A stretch of 64,000 nt of DNA, from the NCBI GenBank assembly GCA_009829735.1, contig CM020618.1:15110568-15174567 (forward strand), written 5' to 3'. The notes beneath the pieces were generated by a model. It did no database searches, was not told where the DNA came from, and worked only from the letters and a program-made list of their open reading frames with translations. Origin of the DNA: Pyropia yezoensis. Taxonomy: Eukaryota > Rhodophyta > Bangiophyceae > Bangiales > Bangiaceae. Both the position numbers and the translations under genes were made by a program. Positions 10,746 to 20,669 of this stretch are shown here, in pieces. The stretch's first letter is position 1, and each line of letters opens with the position of its first letter.

Positions 10746-11393
10746 GACATGTGTTGTTTACCTTGGAGAACTTCAAGGTATCAGCCACACTGGGGGTTGA
10801 CCCCCAGTCGACACGATCGTACTACCCTGTACTGGACACAGGGGCTGGACCCAACCTTATCCGGAAGGATACCCTCCCGGACAAGTGGCTTCCACGAGTC
10901 AGAGTGACTCGGGGACCCACCATCAAGGACGCGAATGGTCGACTCATTCGTACGACCGCAGCGATGTCGCTGCAGGTTACCATCGGGGATCTCACCACGG
11001 AAGTTGACTTCCTGGTATGTGAAACGCTATCGGTGCCCTGCATACTGGGGTGCACCTTCATCAACGTTCACGTTGATGCAATCCGGCCAGGCCGGAGGAC
11101 CGTCGAGCTTCAAGAAGCCGACGGGACGAAGCGAGGACACACGGCTATCGTCAGGGACCTGACGCTACAAGGAAGCCACGTTAACGTGGCTGAGGTGTAC
11201 GCAAGCGTCGAGCCGAGACACTTCGATTGGCAAAGCGAACTCGCTTTGAGCCGTTGTCAGAGACAGTCCTCCCGGTTAACTGCGACCTCGCAGGCATCTG
11301 CAGAGTCCAGTCCAACCTACGGACGTACAAGCGCCATGGGTTGACCATGGCCAACGGTCTCATAGACCTCCCAGCAGGAGGGTCGTCCCTCCT
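10658..11393 (+). CDS. Pol N terminus (aspartic protease), family B, frame-broken and cut by gap
   Basis: The motif YYPVLDTGAGPNLIRK is a retroelement aspartic-protease active site. The protease frame is the -1 frame relative to gag and closes at TGA near 11342. From about 11227 the next frame gives the expected post-protease sequence (LPVNCDLAGICRVQSN) up to the gap. So the copy carries a frame break between roughly 11180 and 11230, or a sequence error there. RT and integrase are not present before the Ns. Confidence 0.75.
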
Positions 11394-11893
11394 NNNNNNN
11401 NNNNNNNNNNNNNNNNNNNNNNNNNNNNNNNNNNNNNNNNNNNNNNNNNNNNNNNNNNNNNNNNNNNNNNNNNNNNNNNNNNNNNNNNNNNNNNNNNNNN
11501 NNNNNNNNNNNNNNNNNNNNNNNNNNNNNNNNNNNNNNNNNNNNNNNNNNNNNNNNNNNNNNNNNNNNNNNNNNNNNNNNNNNNNNNNNNNNNNNNNNNN
11601 NNNNNNNNNNNNNNNNNNNNNNNNNNNNNNNNNNNNNNNNNNNNNNNNNNNNNNNNNNNNNNNNNNNNNNNNNNNNNNNNNNNNNNNNNNNNNNNNNNNN
11701 NNNNNNNNNNNNNNNNNNNNNNNNNNNNNNNNNNNNNNNNNNNNNNNNNNNNNNNNNNNNNNNNNNNNNNNNNNNNNNNNNNNNNNNNNNNNNNNNNNNN
11801 NNNNNNNNNNNNNNNNNNNNNNNNNNNNNNNNNNNNNNNNNNNNNNNNNNNNNNNNNNNNNNNNNNNNNNNNNNNNNNNNNNNNNNNNNNNNN
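11394..11893. other. Assembly gap (500 N)
   Basis: Exactly 500 undetermined bases, a conventional placeholder length. Family B ends on the left. Family A copy 2 begins on the right, six codons into gag. See the finding on contig orientation. Confidence 0.98.
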
Positions 11894-13827
11894 CCCCCGT
11901 CGTCCGGGGAGTACACGGGTGACGCACGTACTTCAGTGCCTTTGAGTACTGGTGAGACACAGGTGGGCTTACCTGGGGTCGCAGAGGGACTGGAGGTCCC
12001 TCAAGCCAGCAGGACTGGAAGCACGGGCGGGCAACAGGCCACCCCGACTCAGTCGGGAGTTCACTCGGGTGACACTTCTGATGTGGGTGGGCCGAAGTCT
12101 GGCCACCGTGTGGTATACTCAACGGGAACGTCCCAAGGGGTGAGGACTGTCCCCGCGGGATCCACTCGGGTTGGAGCCAACTTTGGCTTGGAGCCGTCGC
12201 CAACTAGGCTCTCGGAGGACGGCGGACCTCCGTTGGTCGGTGATGGGCTCGCGCCCAGGCCCCCGGTTGAGACCCCTGAGGAACGTGGTTACCCCTCAGG
12301 TGGACTCCCGGAGGCGGACCGAGACTCAACTGGAGTCGTCAATCCCCTCCTCGCGGAAACCGTCCGTCGGGAGGCGACCAATGTGTTGCGGCAGACTTTG
12401 CCGGACCTGGTGGTCACGATGACGAATACTATTCTGAATCAGATTGTGGCGAGTTTGCCAGATGGCCTTAATGTCCAGACCGGATTGGGGCCTTCGAGCT
12501 CACAGGCGCAGGGGGAATCTCTCCTGACGCCTACCTCGGGTCGCCCCGAACTGGGGGCGACACCTGTGACTCCCAACGAGGGAGCCACACCATACGCGGT
12601 GGGGCGTACGCCCTTCACGGGGGAGTTCCCCTCGGAAACGCCGGCGGCTACACCAAGCTCGCCGTACCAGACTACAGGCACTGAGGGTGGACTTACCCCA
12701 GTGCCACAGCGGCTGTTCCCTCAACGTGAGGTACCGCCCAAGATTCAGGTAGCCAACCCGGTCTACCAGCGGATCTTTGACTGTGAGACCTACGCCCTCC
12801 ACAACAAGTCGGTGGCGTATGGTCCTGACCAGGCCCGAGCTATGGGCCGTGCCAAGAAGAATGCACTTCATTCTTTTGGGCACAGAGCGGAGTGGGATGG
12901 AACTCCCCCCCTCCGTGTCTTTGAGTTCCTACGTCGTTTCCACAAAAGCCTGTGACGACAATGCCATAAGTGAAGGCATGGCTTTTTACATGCTACAGGA
13001 GTTTACGAAGGGAGACCTGCGGACAGAACTTATGTCCGTCAATGCCCAGCTCCTCAAGTGGAGGCGCTGGGGAGGTGACGTCCTATTTGGAGCTCGTCAA
13101 CTGGTTGTTGAGAGCCATGGTTGATGAGGCAGCGTTGGCTTCTCAAGTCGAGGAGTTTACGCAAGCCCATCAGGAAGAGGCGGAGGACGAGTTGTCCTTT
13201 GCGGAGCGAGTCCGTAAGCTCAACAATCTTTGTGGGTTTCTTCATCCACAAGCTGTGGTGAAGAGTCGGTTTGTGGAGGGACTCCATTGGTCAGTCCGGA
13301 TGGAGACCCGGGAGCATAACACTGCCCGGGCGACCCTGGCCGAGTTGGCCAGGTTCGCCTATCGCAGAGGCGAGGCCTACCTCAAGTTGCGGGAGGAACA
13401 ACGCCAGGAGCGTCAGGCCGAGTTGGCCAAGGAACGGGAGGAGGCGCGCCAAGCCAGAGAGTTGAGAGAGGCACGCCGAATCCGCAAGGAGAGGGTGGTA
13501 GCTGCCGTGGGAACTTCCCAGGGTATCTCTTCGTCTTCCCCAGTTGGGAAGACCCCTCCGGGAACTGACCATCGGTGTTGGAACTGCAACTCCGATGGAC
13601 ACTGGGCATATGACTGCCCCAAGTTGAGGAAACGCATCCAACAACTTGTTAGGAATGCGAGTAAGAAGTCGGCTACGAGCGAAGTACGATCACGCCGCGA
13701 GGGTGGGTCTCGACCGGTCGTCGCGGTCGCCACACCCTCGGCGGAGGAGGCGGACACGTCGTCCTCGGACTCGTCGTCTTCCTCCCCGCCCTCAGATTCG
13801 GACGCCAAGTCGGCGGGAAACGAATGA
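11894..13827 (+). pseudogene. gag of family A copy 2, two frame breaks
   Basis: It matches copy 1 gag almost base for base. An extra C near 12941 and an extra A near 13041 put about 100 bases out of frame, ending the first frame at 12955. The knuckle CWNCNSDGHWAYDC is intact downstream. Since copy 1 lacks both insertions and is otherwise identical, consensus errors at a contig end are as likely as real mutations. Confidence 0.85.
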
Positions 13828-16800
13828 CCGTTGGAGCTGGCCGTCCGAAGCTCACAACGGCAGCCTCGGCCAAGTGGGCCAGGAGGACGAACCAACCGTG
13901 CCGGATACTGCGGCGACCTAAGGGAGTCCGCCCACCTCGGGTAGGACTCCCCAAGAACGTAAACCCACGTCGGGTCATCGCGGTGCTGACGGGTGAGAAC
14001 TTCCAGGTGGCTGGACGGGTGCAACTTGCCCCCGGCCGCGCCTGTTGTGCCCGTATCGTGCTTGATACCGGGTCAGGAGCCTCCTTGATACGCAAGTCGC
14101 TATTACCAAAGGAGATGGAGCTCCAACGCTGGAGGTCCAAGGCTGACCATATGATTGACATCAATGGTGGGGTACTTCCCATCGTTGGTGCCGTGACCCT
14201 ACCAACTAGGTTGGGGACCCATGAGGTTGACGTGACCTATGGTGTAGTTGAGAATATATCGGTACCCCTGCTTCTGGGTACCCCTTATGTCGTAACACAA
14301 GTGCCATTGATCTGTGGCCCCGAGTACTGGGTCAAGTTGATGAATGGGGAGACTATCCCCAGCCTTGGTAAGGGAAAGTCTGTGGCTCCTGTGACAGTCT
14401 CATAGTCGAAGCCTGTTTGCTCTGTGAGGGAAGGGTTTACTGCTACCCTGCGTTTAGCCCGCAAAGTCACGTTGCCCCCCAACTCGGTGGCGCACGTTGA
14501 TGTTGTAACTGATTTTACGGGGAACGGGTTGGTGCACCCTCACCCCCGTCTTGCTCGCAAGCACCAAGTGCATGTAGCCCTTGGCACGATGGACTCCAAA
14601 GCCGGAGTCCCGTGGAGGATCCAGGTGATGAACCTGAGCCCGACGCCCAAGTACTTCAAGTCGGGAGCCAAGTTCGGCTATATCGACCAACATGAGGGAC
14701 CGGTAGTAGCGGTCACCCTCAACGCGGGCGCAAGTAGCGACCCGAAGTCCGGCAAGGAGAAGCATCAAGCCAAGTCGGCCACCTCTCCTCGGCCCCATGT
14801 GAACATGGAGGGTGTTCCCCCCAGGTTGAGGGTTCAAGTTGAACGCCTCTTGGACCAATATCACAAGTTGTGGGATGGTCAATTGGGACTCATGAGAGCT
14901 ACCCAACACCGGATCGAGTTGAAGCCCGGTGCACCCCCTATACGCCAACAACCGTATAGGGGAGGACCCCGTTCAAGGGCCCTCGTTAAGGAGCAAGTTG
15001 CTCGCATGGAGGCCCTCGATGTGATCGAGGCCAGCAACGCCGAGTGGGCGAGTCCGGTGGTTATAGTCCCCAAAGTTGATGGGACCCCCCGGTTTTGTAT
15101 CGACTACCGTAAGCTCAACGAGAGCACGGTGAAGGACAGTTATCCCCTACCTAGGATGGAGGACTGTCTGGACTCTCGGGGGGAGGCGAACGTGTTCTCT
15201 ACCCTGGACTGTAACGCGGGGTACTGGCAAATTCCCATTGCCCCGGAGGACAGGCATAAAACTACCTTTACCTGTCACTGTGGTACCTACCAGTGCAAGC
15301 GCCTACCGTTTGGTCTGTGTAACGCGCCGGCAACTTTCCAGCGCGCTATGGACATGATTCTGGCCGGAGTACGGTGGCAGATCTGTCTTGTGTACCTAGA
15401 CGACATCATTGTGTTCTCCCGAAGTCCGGAGGAACACATTGGCCATCTTGGCCAGGTGTTCAAGCTACTTGCTGACGCCGGTGTGTCACTGAAGGCGAGT
15501 GAGTGCCACCTCTTCACTCAAGAGGTGGAGTACTTGGGACATGTTGTCCGTCCGGGGCGTCTCAGTGTTAACGAGAAGAACTTGAGGGCCATACGTAAGG
15601 CTCAGTACCCCCGGACCCAGACCCAGATGAGGAGCTTCCTCGGGATGTGTAACGTGTACCGACGTTTCACCAAGGGCTTCGCCAAGGTGGCGAAGCCATT
15701 GAATGAGCTAGTGAGCTCAACGCTACCGAAGAACCTGCCTCCCCCAAGTCGGGTGGAGCAGGAATCCTTTGAGGCTCTTCGGGACCTTCTGCTGAAGCCC
15801 CCCATCTTGGCAATTCCCAGGTTGGGAGGCCACTACATCCTGGATGTGGACGCTAGCGACGACCAACTTGGTTGTGTGTTGCTTCAGCAGCAGCCGGACA
15901 AGGAGTACTTGCCGGTGGGATACTTCAGTAAGGGGCTGAACTCGGCCGAGAAGAACTACGGAGTCACCGAGTTGGAAGGACTCGCAGTGGTATGGGCGGT
16001 GACGTCACTTCGTCACTACCTAGAGGGTGAGAAGTTCCTCATCCGCTGTGACCACCGCGCGTTGCAGTTCATCTTCAAGACGGATTGTACGAACACTCGT
16101 CTCAACCGGTGGAGGGTGCGACTGGCACCCTTCAACTTTGACATTGAGTACCGACCTGGCAGGCAACATGCCCTTGCCGATGGCCTCTCTCGGGTACCCA
16201 CCGAGGGGCTGGACACTAGCCCAGTCGATGAGGACATCCCCATCGTGGGGGTAGTCACGCGCTCGGGTCAGGCGTTGAACCCCGAGGCGCCAGGGAACAA
16301 GAAGTACTTGCCCCTGTCCCTGGACGAGGTGGTGAAGGCCCAGGCCGAGGATCCCTTCTGCAAGTCGCAGAGGGATACATTGGATACGGTGGTTGAGACG
16401 CGCTTCTTTCTGGGAGATGATGGCCTCCTCATGAGGAGGGGGATATTCCAGGGGACTGAACAACTTGTCGTCCCCGCATCCCTCAAGGACAGTATCCTTG
16501 AGAGGGAGCACAACGCTCCCACGGGTGGACACCTGGGGTCTAGTAAACTGTACCAGACCCTGAGGACCAGGTACTACTGGCCGTTCATGGTGGTGGACAT
16601 CTACAGTTGGGTGGCTGCCTGCACAAGTTGTGCACAGAACCGTCTGATGGAACGGCGGCCTAGTACGGCTATGTTATTGTTCCCGGCCAAGGAGCCCTTC
16701 GCCGCGTTGGCGATGGACATCCTTGGGCCACTGCCAGTGACCGAGGAAGGCAACCAGTACCTCCTGGTCATCTGTGACCGCTTCACGAAACTTACGCGAG

Positions 16801-17807
16801 CGATCCCACTGGCAGAGATCACGGCCATGTCGGTCGTGTCAGCCTTCCTAGATCACTGGGTTGCCGCGTATGGCATCCCAGATAGTACACTATCGGACAA
16901 TGGACAGCAATTTGCGTCTGTACTGTTTCAGGGAGTGCTGGATATGTTGGGGGTTAAGGCAAACTATGCCACCCCCTACCACCCACGAACTAATGGGCAG
17001 GTGGAGCCCTTCAACAAAACTATTGTTAGGCAGCTGCGCCACTATGTGAGTGAGCACGTGAAGACGTGGGACCAATACATTTCTATCCTTACTACTGCCT
17101 ACAATTCGCAGGTTCACTCATCTACAGGGGAAGTACCCCTCGCTTTTGTGACCCCCCGTCGTGTGCGGTCTATTGCCGTGCGGCGGTCGCTCCCAACTGG
17201 GGAGGGTAGTGGCAGTACGCCTACTCCTACTAAGAGTAAGGCGGAGTTCGCCGCTAGGCTTGAAAACCTCATCCCTAAAGTCAGGGCTGAGATGGACAAA
17301 GCACAAAAGCGCTACAAGCGTACCTTTGACAACAAGGTGCGCAATGCTAAACATGTCCCCGAGCAGGGTGACTGGGTGCTGGTACACTCGCACACCCCAA
17401 CTGGGGGTAAGCTGGTATTCCAGACGAAGGGACCGTACCAGGTCCTTCGTACTGATGGGCGGCGCTTCACCATCGAAAGTGACGATGGGGTCCGCACAGT
17501 GAACGGACAGGACGTGGTCAAAGTTGCACCACCGCCTGCAGGCGACCCAGCTTGGGAACGTGCGTTGGAGTCGTGGCGCCTCCCCTCACTGCCTGCGGCC
17601 AAACAGGGCCCGCAGGAGTACGTGTTCGATAAGTTCATCGACCACGGATGGGATGAAGACACTGACCGCCTCATGTTGAGGGTGCGTTGGTTTGGCTACA
17701 AAGCCAAGGACGATACATGGGAGTATGTGGAGGACCTTCCTGCTGAGAAGGTCCGGGCGTACTGTGCCCGGAATGAGATAGACCCTAACAGCCCTCCCTC
17801 AACGTGA
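13824..17807 (+). pseudogene. pol of family A copy 2, interrupted by TAG
   Basis: The start ATG overlaps the gag stop (ATGA). The protease motif LDTGSGASLIRK lies near residue 85. TAG at 14403-14405 then ends the frame, and the same frame continues to 17807. The downstream part holds RT (YLDDIIVFSRS), RNase H (LDVDASDDQLG), a zinc-binding HHCC integrase domain, the integrase core (SDNGQQF and QVEPFNKT, where copy 3 has VERFNK) and a C-terminal chromodomain (VRWFGYKAKDDTWEYVEDLP). With the stop codon, this copy should not make a full Pol. Confidence 0.88.
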
Positions 17808-17918
17808 GGGAAGGCCGAGCAACAGTGCCACGAGAGTGCTTCAAGTCGAAGTGGTACGCAGAGTGGCTTTTAACTACAGCCCTAACCCTCACACTCTCAC
17901 AACAAAGGCAGCTGCCAA

Positions 17919-19862
17919 CTAGGCACGCATGCTAGACTCTCCCACTCCACGGCCCTCGCCCTCCCGTGGAGGCGAGCGGCGAGACCCACGCCGATAACGG
18001 TCTCCACTCGTTGGAGGGGGCGGCGGCTCCGAGTCGGAACCGTCGCGCCCCTCACGGTCGCGCAAGTGGCGCCGACCGTGGCCACTCTTCTGCCTGGTCT
18101 TGCGCGCAAGTTTGCGACGCAGACGCTGGACAGACTCCGTCTCCGACGGGGTAGAGGACTCCGAGACGGAGTAAGACAACTCGTCTTCCGACACGGAGGG
18201 AGAGCGCCGAGAGTGTCGGCGACGACGGCGAGGAGGCGAGTATGCCCGGCTCGCGCGACGTTTGCCACGCCCAAGTGGGGCTGGCTGGGGCATAATAGCC
18301 CCAATACGAGCCAACTCGGCTGTCATAAACTCCGCCACCGACTCGCAACTCGCGGTCGCTACTGCAGTACGAACGCGCTCCTCAAGTTGAGGAGTCTCGG
18401 AACTCTGTAGGGTTGCGGTCGACGCGGCCAACCAGGAAGTGGTGCGCACCAACGTGGTGATCATCATCTCTGAGGTTAGAGGCGTGGGCGGCAACACCAA
18501 CTTGGGGTATACCGTGAGGAGGGTGGCCCCCAAGTTGGGGGACACCGGGGTGGAAGACTCCACGGCCACGCTGATCGGGATGTTCCCGTGAGGTTGGAAA
18601 GGAACCGGAGGAAGCGGAGGGGCCCGCCGAGGTGGCGGTACCCGGGTGTAACTGCGACCCCGACTTGGGGCTCCCGCAGTGGGTTGAGTCATGTGGTCAT
18701 CATAGGACGGCACGGCCATAACTATGGGCTTGTCCGGGGGTGGCGCAGTGTGGCGATCCACCCCCGGGGCATACGGGTAGTCCCCGATGCCCAACCCCTC
18801 TCGTAGGACCACACGGCCGTCGTGAAGCTCACGAGCGACCCATGCGAACTGGCGAAGTGCGCCATCGTCCTTTGGCCCACGAGTGGGGCGGCGCAACTTG
18901 TGCTCAATGCTCTCCCACTCGATAAACTTATGGAGCCGGAGCATCTCCTCAAGTAGAGTGAGTTGTCCTGATGAGCACCCCTCAGCAACTAGCTGAGGGG
19001 TGAGCTGTTCCGAACCCTGGATGAGCCGGAGGGGGAGATGCCAGAGCATCCCCCGCCGCTGAACACAGGACACCCAGGTCGACATGACCTCGAGGAGCCA
19101 CTGGGTGGCCAACATGGCCCACACCAGGTGATCAGGGGCAGCCGTCAACATGACGGAGCCGAAGTGGTCAAGCAACCGGGGCAACAACGCCGGGAACCCA
19201 TAGGGGACCTCAACTTGAGGCCACCACTCGGGCTTCTTCGGATAGTACTGCTCCTTACTGGCAGCAGACTGTTGAGGAAACTCAAGTTGAGCCGAGGTCA
19301 CCAAGTAGGGACCTCGCCGGAAGTCTTTCTCCATCCGCACATCAAAGTGATGAGTGTGCGGATCGGCCTCGTGGAGGTACGGTGGGCGAGTTGCCACAGC
19401 GTCCCACGTGAAGGTCGGCAAGTCGCCGGGACCCGGGATAGTTCCCCCGCGGTCCACCATGGCCTTGGCACGTTGGACGTCTTCAACCTCCTCGTCGTCC
19501 AGGAAGGCAAACTGGTCCGTCCTGAAGCCGGCCGGGAACCCGACCCTACGGGGATACTTCTCCCGTAGGCGGTCCCATACCCGGCCCATCGCTGCGCCAA
19601 GTCGGCCACAGCGAAGAACAGTCAACCTCTCCTCATAAAGAGGCCAAGCGGGGTAAAACCACCGCCCCAAGGCCTCACGCGGGACAACTTGTCCCGCCTC
19701 CGGGGGAGATTCCGCCGTCAACCCAAAGCCGGGTGACGCGGGAGTCCCATCCCCCGGAGCGATCGCGGAGCCCCCGCCGGAAGTCCCGGCGGGTGCTGCA
19801 CCGTAGGAGGTGTCCTCCATGCGCTCGTCAAGAGAGTCCGTCTCCACTCCCGGAGTCGCCAT
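17919..19862 (-). CDS. Antisense accessory protein of family A, copy 2
   Basis: An intact frame of about 647 codons on the strand opposite gag-pol, between the pol stop and the 3' LTR. The start was chosen at MATPGVETDSLDERMEDT because this ATG is shared with copy 3 (58407), although the frame stays open further upstream. The N-terminal half has a globular look (REKYPRRVGFPAGF, WWPQVEVPYGFPALLPRL, LVWAMLATQWLLEVMSTW). The C-terminal part is Pro-rich, then strongly Arg/Ser-rich (RRRRRHSRRSPSVSEDE), like RS domains. I do not recognise a family. It differs from the copy 3 protein at only a few per cent of positions, while many base differences are silent, so it looks selected. Confidence 0.75.
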   Translation of the reverse strand: MATPGVETDSLDERMEDTSYGAAPAGTSGGGSAIAPGDGTPASPGFGLTAESPPEAGQVVPREALGRWFYPAWPLYEERLTVLRCGRLGAAMGRVWDRLREKYPRRVGFPAGFRTDQFAFLDDEEVEDVQRAKAMVDRGGTIPGPGDLPTFTWDAVATRPPYLHEADPHTHHFDVRMEKDFRRGPYLVTSAQLEFPQQSAASKEQYYPKKPEWWPQVEVPYGFPALLPRLLDHFGSVMLTAAPDHLVWAMLATQWLLEVMSTWVSCVQRRGMLWHLPLRLIQGSEQLTPQLVAEGCSSGQLTLLEEMLRLHKFIEWESIEHKLRRPTRGPKDDGALRQFAWVARELHDGRVVLREGLGIGDYPYAPGVDRHTAPPPDKPIVMAVPSYDDHMTQPTAGAPSRGRSYTRVPPPRRAPPLPPVPFQPHGNIPISVAVESSTPVSPNLGATLLTVYPKLVLPPTPLTSEMMITTLVRTTSWLAASTATLQSSETPQLEERVRTAVATASCESVAEFMTAELARIGAIMPQPAPLGRGKRRASRAYSPPRRRRRHSRRSPSVSEDELSYSVSESSTPSETESVQRLRRKLARKTRQKSGHGRRHLRDREGRDGSDSEPPPPPTSGDRYRRGSRRSPPREGEGRGVGESSMRA

Positions 19863-20187
19863 GACTCTCCCCAAGTTGCGGAGAGACGCTTTGGCTATCG
19901 CAGCACGAGACCCGCCTCGAGTTGAGGGGGACTCGGATCGTGGGTATACGGGTGGCCTCCCCAGCGTGGGGCGGCCCAGTGGAAAGTGAAAGGGAGGTGG
20001 TGGTGAAGGTGAAGTGTGAACTGAAGAAAGCAAGCTGCCGAGTGGGCAAGCTTGAGGAGAGGGGCGGTCAACGTGACCGCCTCCACATCCGCGTTACGTA
20101 CACGCTGGGGGACAGCAAGTCGCGCCCCCAACGCCTAGACGTGCGTTTACGCACCCCCTCACAGGGCCGACCGGGTCGGTCGGAACT

Positions 20188-20200
20188 GAGAAGAGGGGAG
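20188..20200 (+). other. Polypurine tract, family A copy 2
   Basis: GAGAAGAGGGGAG directly precedes the 3' LTR, the expected place for plus-strand DNA priming. The counterpart in copy 3 is GAGGAGAGGGGAG at 58733-58745. Confidence 0.75.
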
Positions 20201-20669
20201 TGTGGCAGTATTGACCCCCAGGTAAGGGGGCAACACGTGCCATGCAAGGGGCGGCAGGCCACTAGCCTGATCCGTTCCTCCCCCTGCATTTGGGTCCATA
20301 TTCCCTAAGTTTCGGATAGTTAGCTTAGTAGTAAATCCAACTTGGATTTGAGGGTTTTCTGCATTTATCGTCTTGAATTTTCGTGTGGCCCGGTGGGCAG
20401 GTGCTGGGGTGGGAGATTCTGAGTGGCGAGATTCTGAGTGGACCCTGGGGGGATAAGGGGAGGGACAGCGGGGCTTGGCCCTGCGTCCCCGTCCCGACCA
20501 AGAAACTGTTGGACCACACACCATCCTCTTGTTTGTCCGTGGGGGGTTTGCCCCACAACAGGGACAGAGTGTGTGCGACTTGCACTTCTTCCGGTTCCCC
20601 CGACACGGGAGGCAGCCCTGGCACACCGCCCCAACTTGGGTGCCGTGTGTGCTTGTGGTTTTTGCCACA
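20201..20669 (+). repeat. 3' LTR of family A copy 2 (469 bp)
   Basis: It begins TGTGGCAG and ends TTTTTGCCACA. The flanking GGGAG at 20670 is the candidate target duplication, matched not on its own 5' side but beside copy 1 (2874-2878 complement). It contains the 17-bp palindrome AAATCCAACTTGGATTT and a 15-bp tandem duplication (GAGATTCTGAGTGGC). Confidence 0.93.

Larger units (their letters stand above)
7719..11393 (+). mobile_element. Ty3/gypsy family B, 5' part, truncated at the assembly gap
   Basis: The piece contains a 363-bp LTR, a primer-binding site, gag and the protease part of pol. It then runs into the 500-N gap. Family B differs from family A in LTR and protein sequence, but uses the same primer-binding 18-mer. 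The 3' LTR and target duplication are not visible. Confidence 0.85.
11894..20669 (+). mobile_element. Ty3/gypsy family A, copy 2 (lacks 5' LTR, defective)
   Basis: Order on the plus strand: gag (frame-broken), protease, TAG, RT-RNase H-integrase-chromodomain, antisense gene, polypurine tract, 3' LTR. The 5' LTR and the first codons of gag are missing in the gap. Coding damage is two 1-base insertions in gag (about 12941 and 13041) and a TAG at 14403-14405, where copy 3 has CAG. Flanking 20670-20674 is GGGAG. Confidence 0.9.

Noticed and set aside
1-14165. Treating copies 1 and 2 as a natural inverted repeat of two recent insertions
   Set aside because: Possible, but two independent insertions would not be expected to share the same outer flank word, private LTR variants and complementary halves of one host frame.
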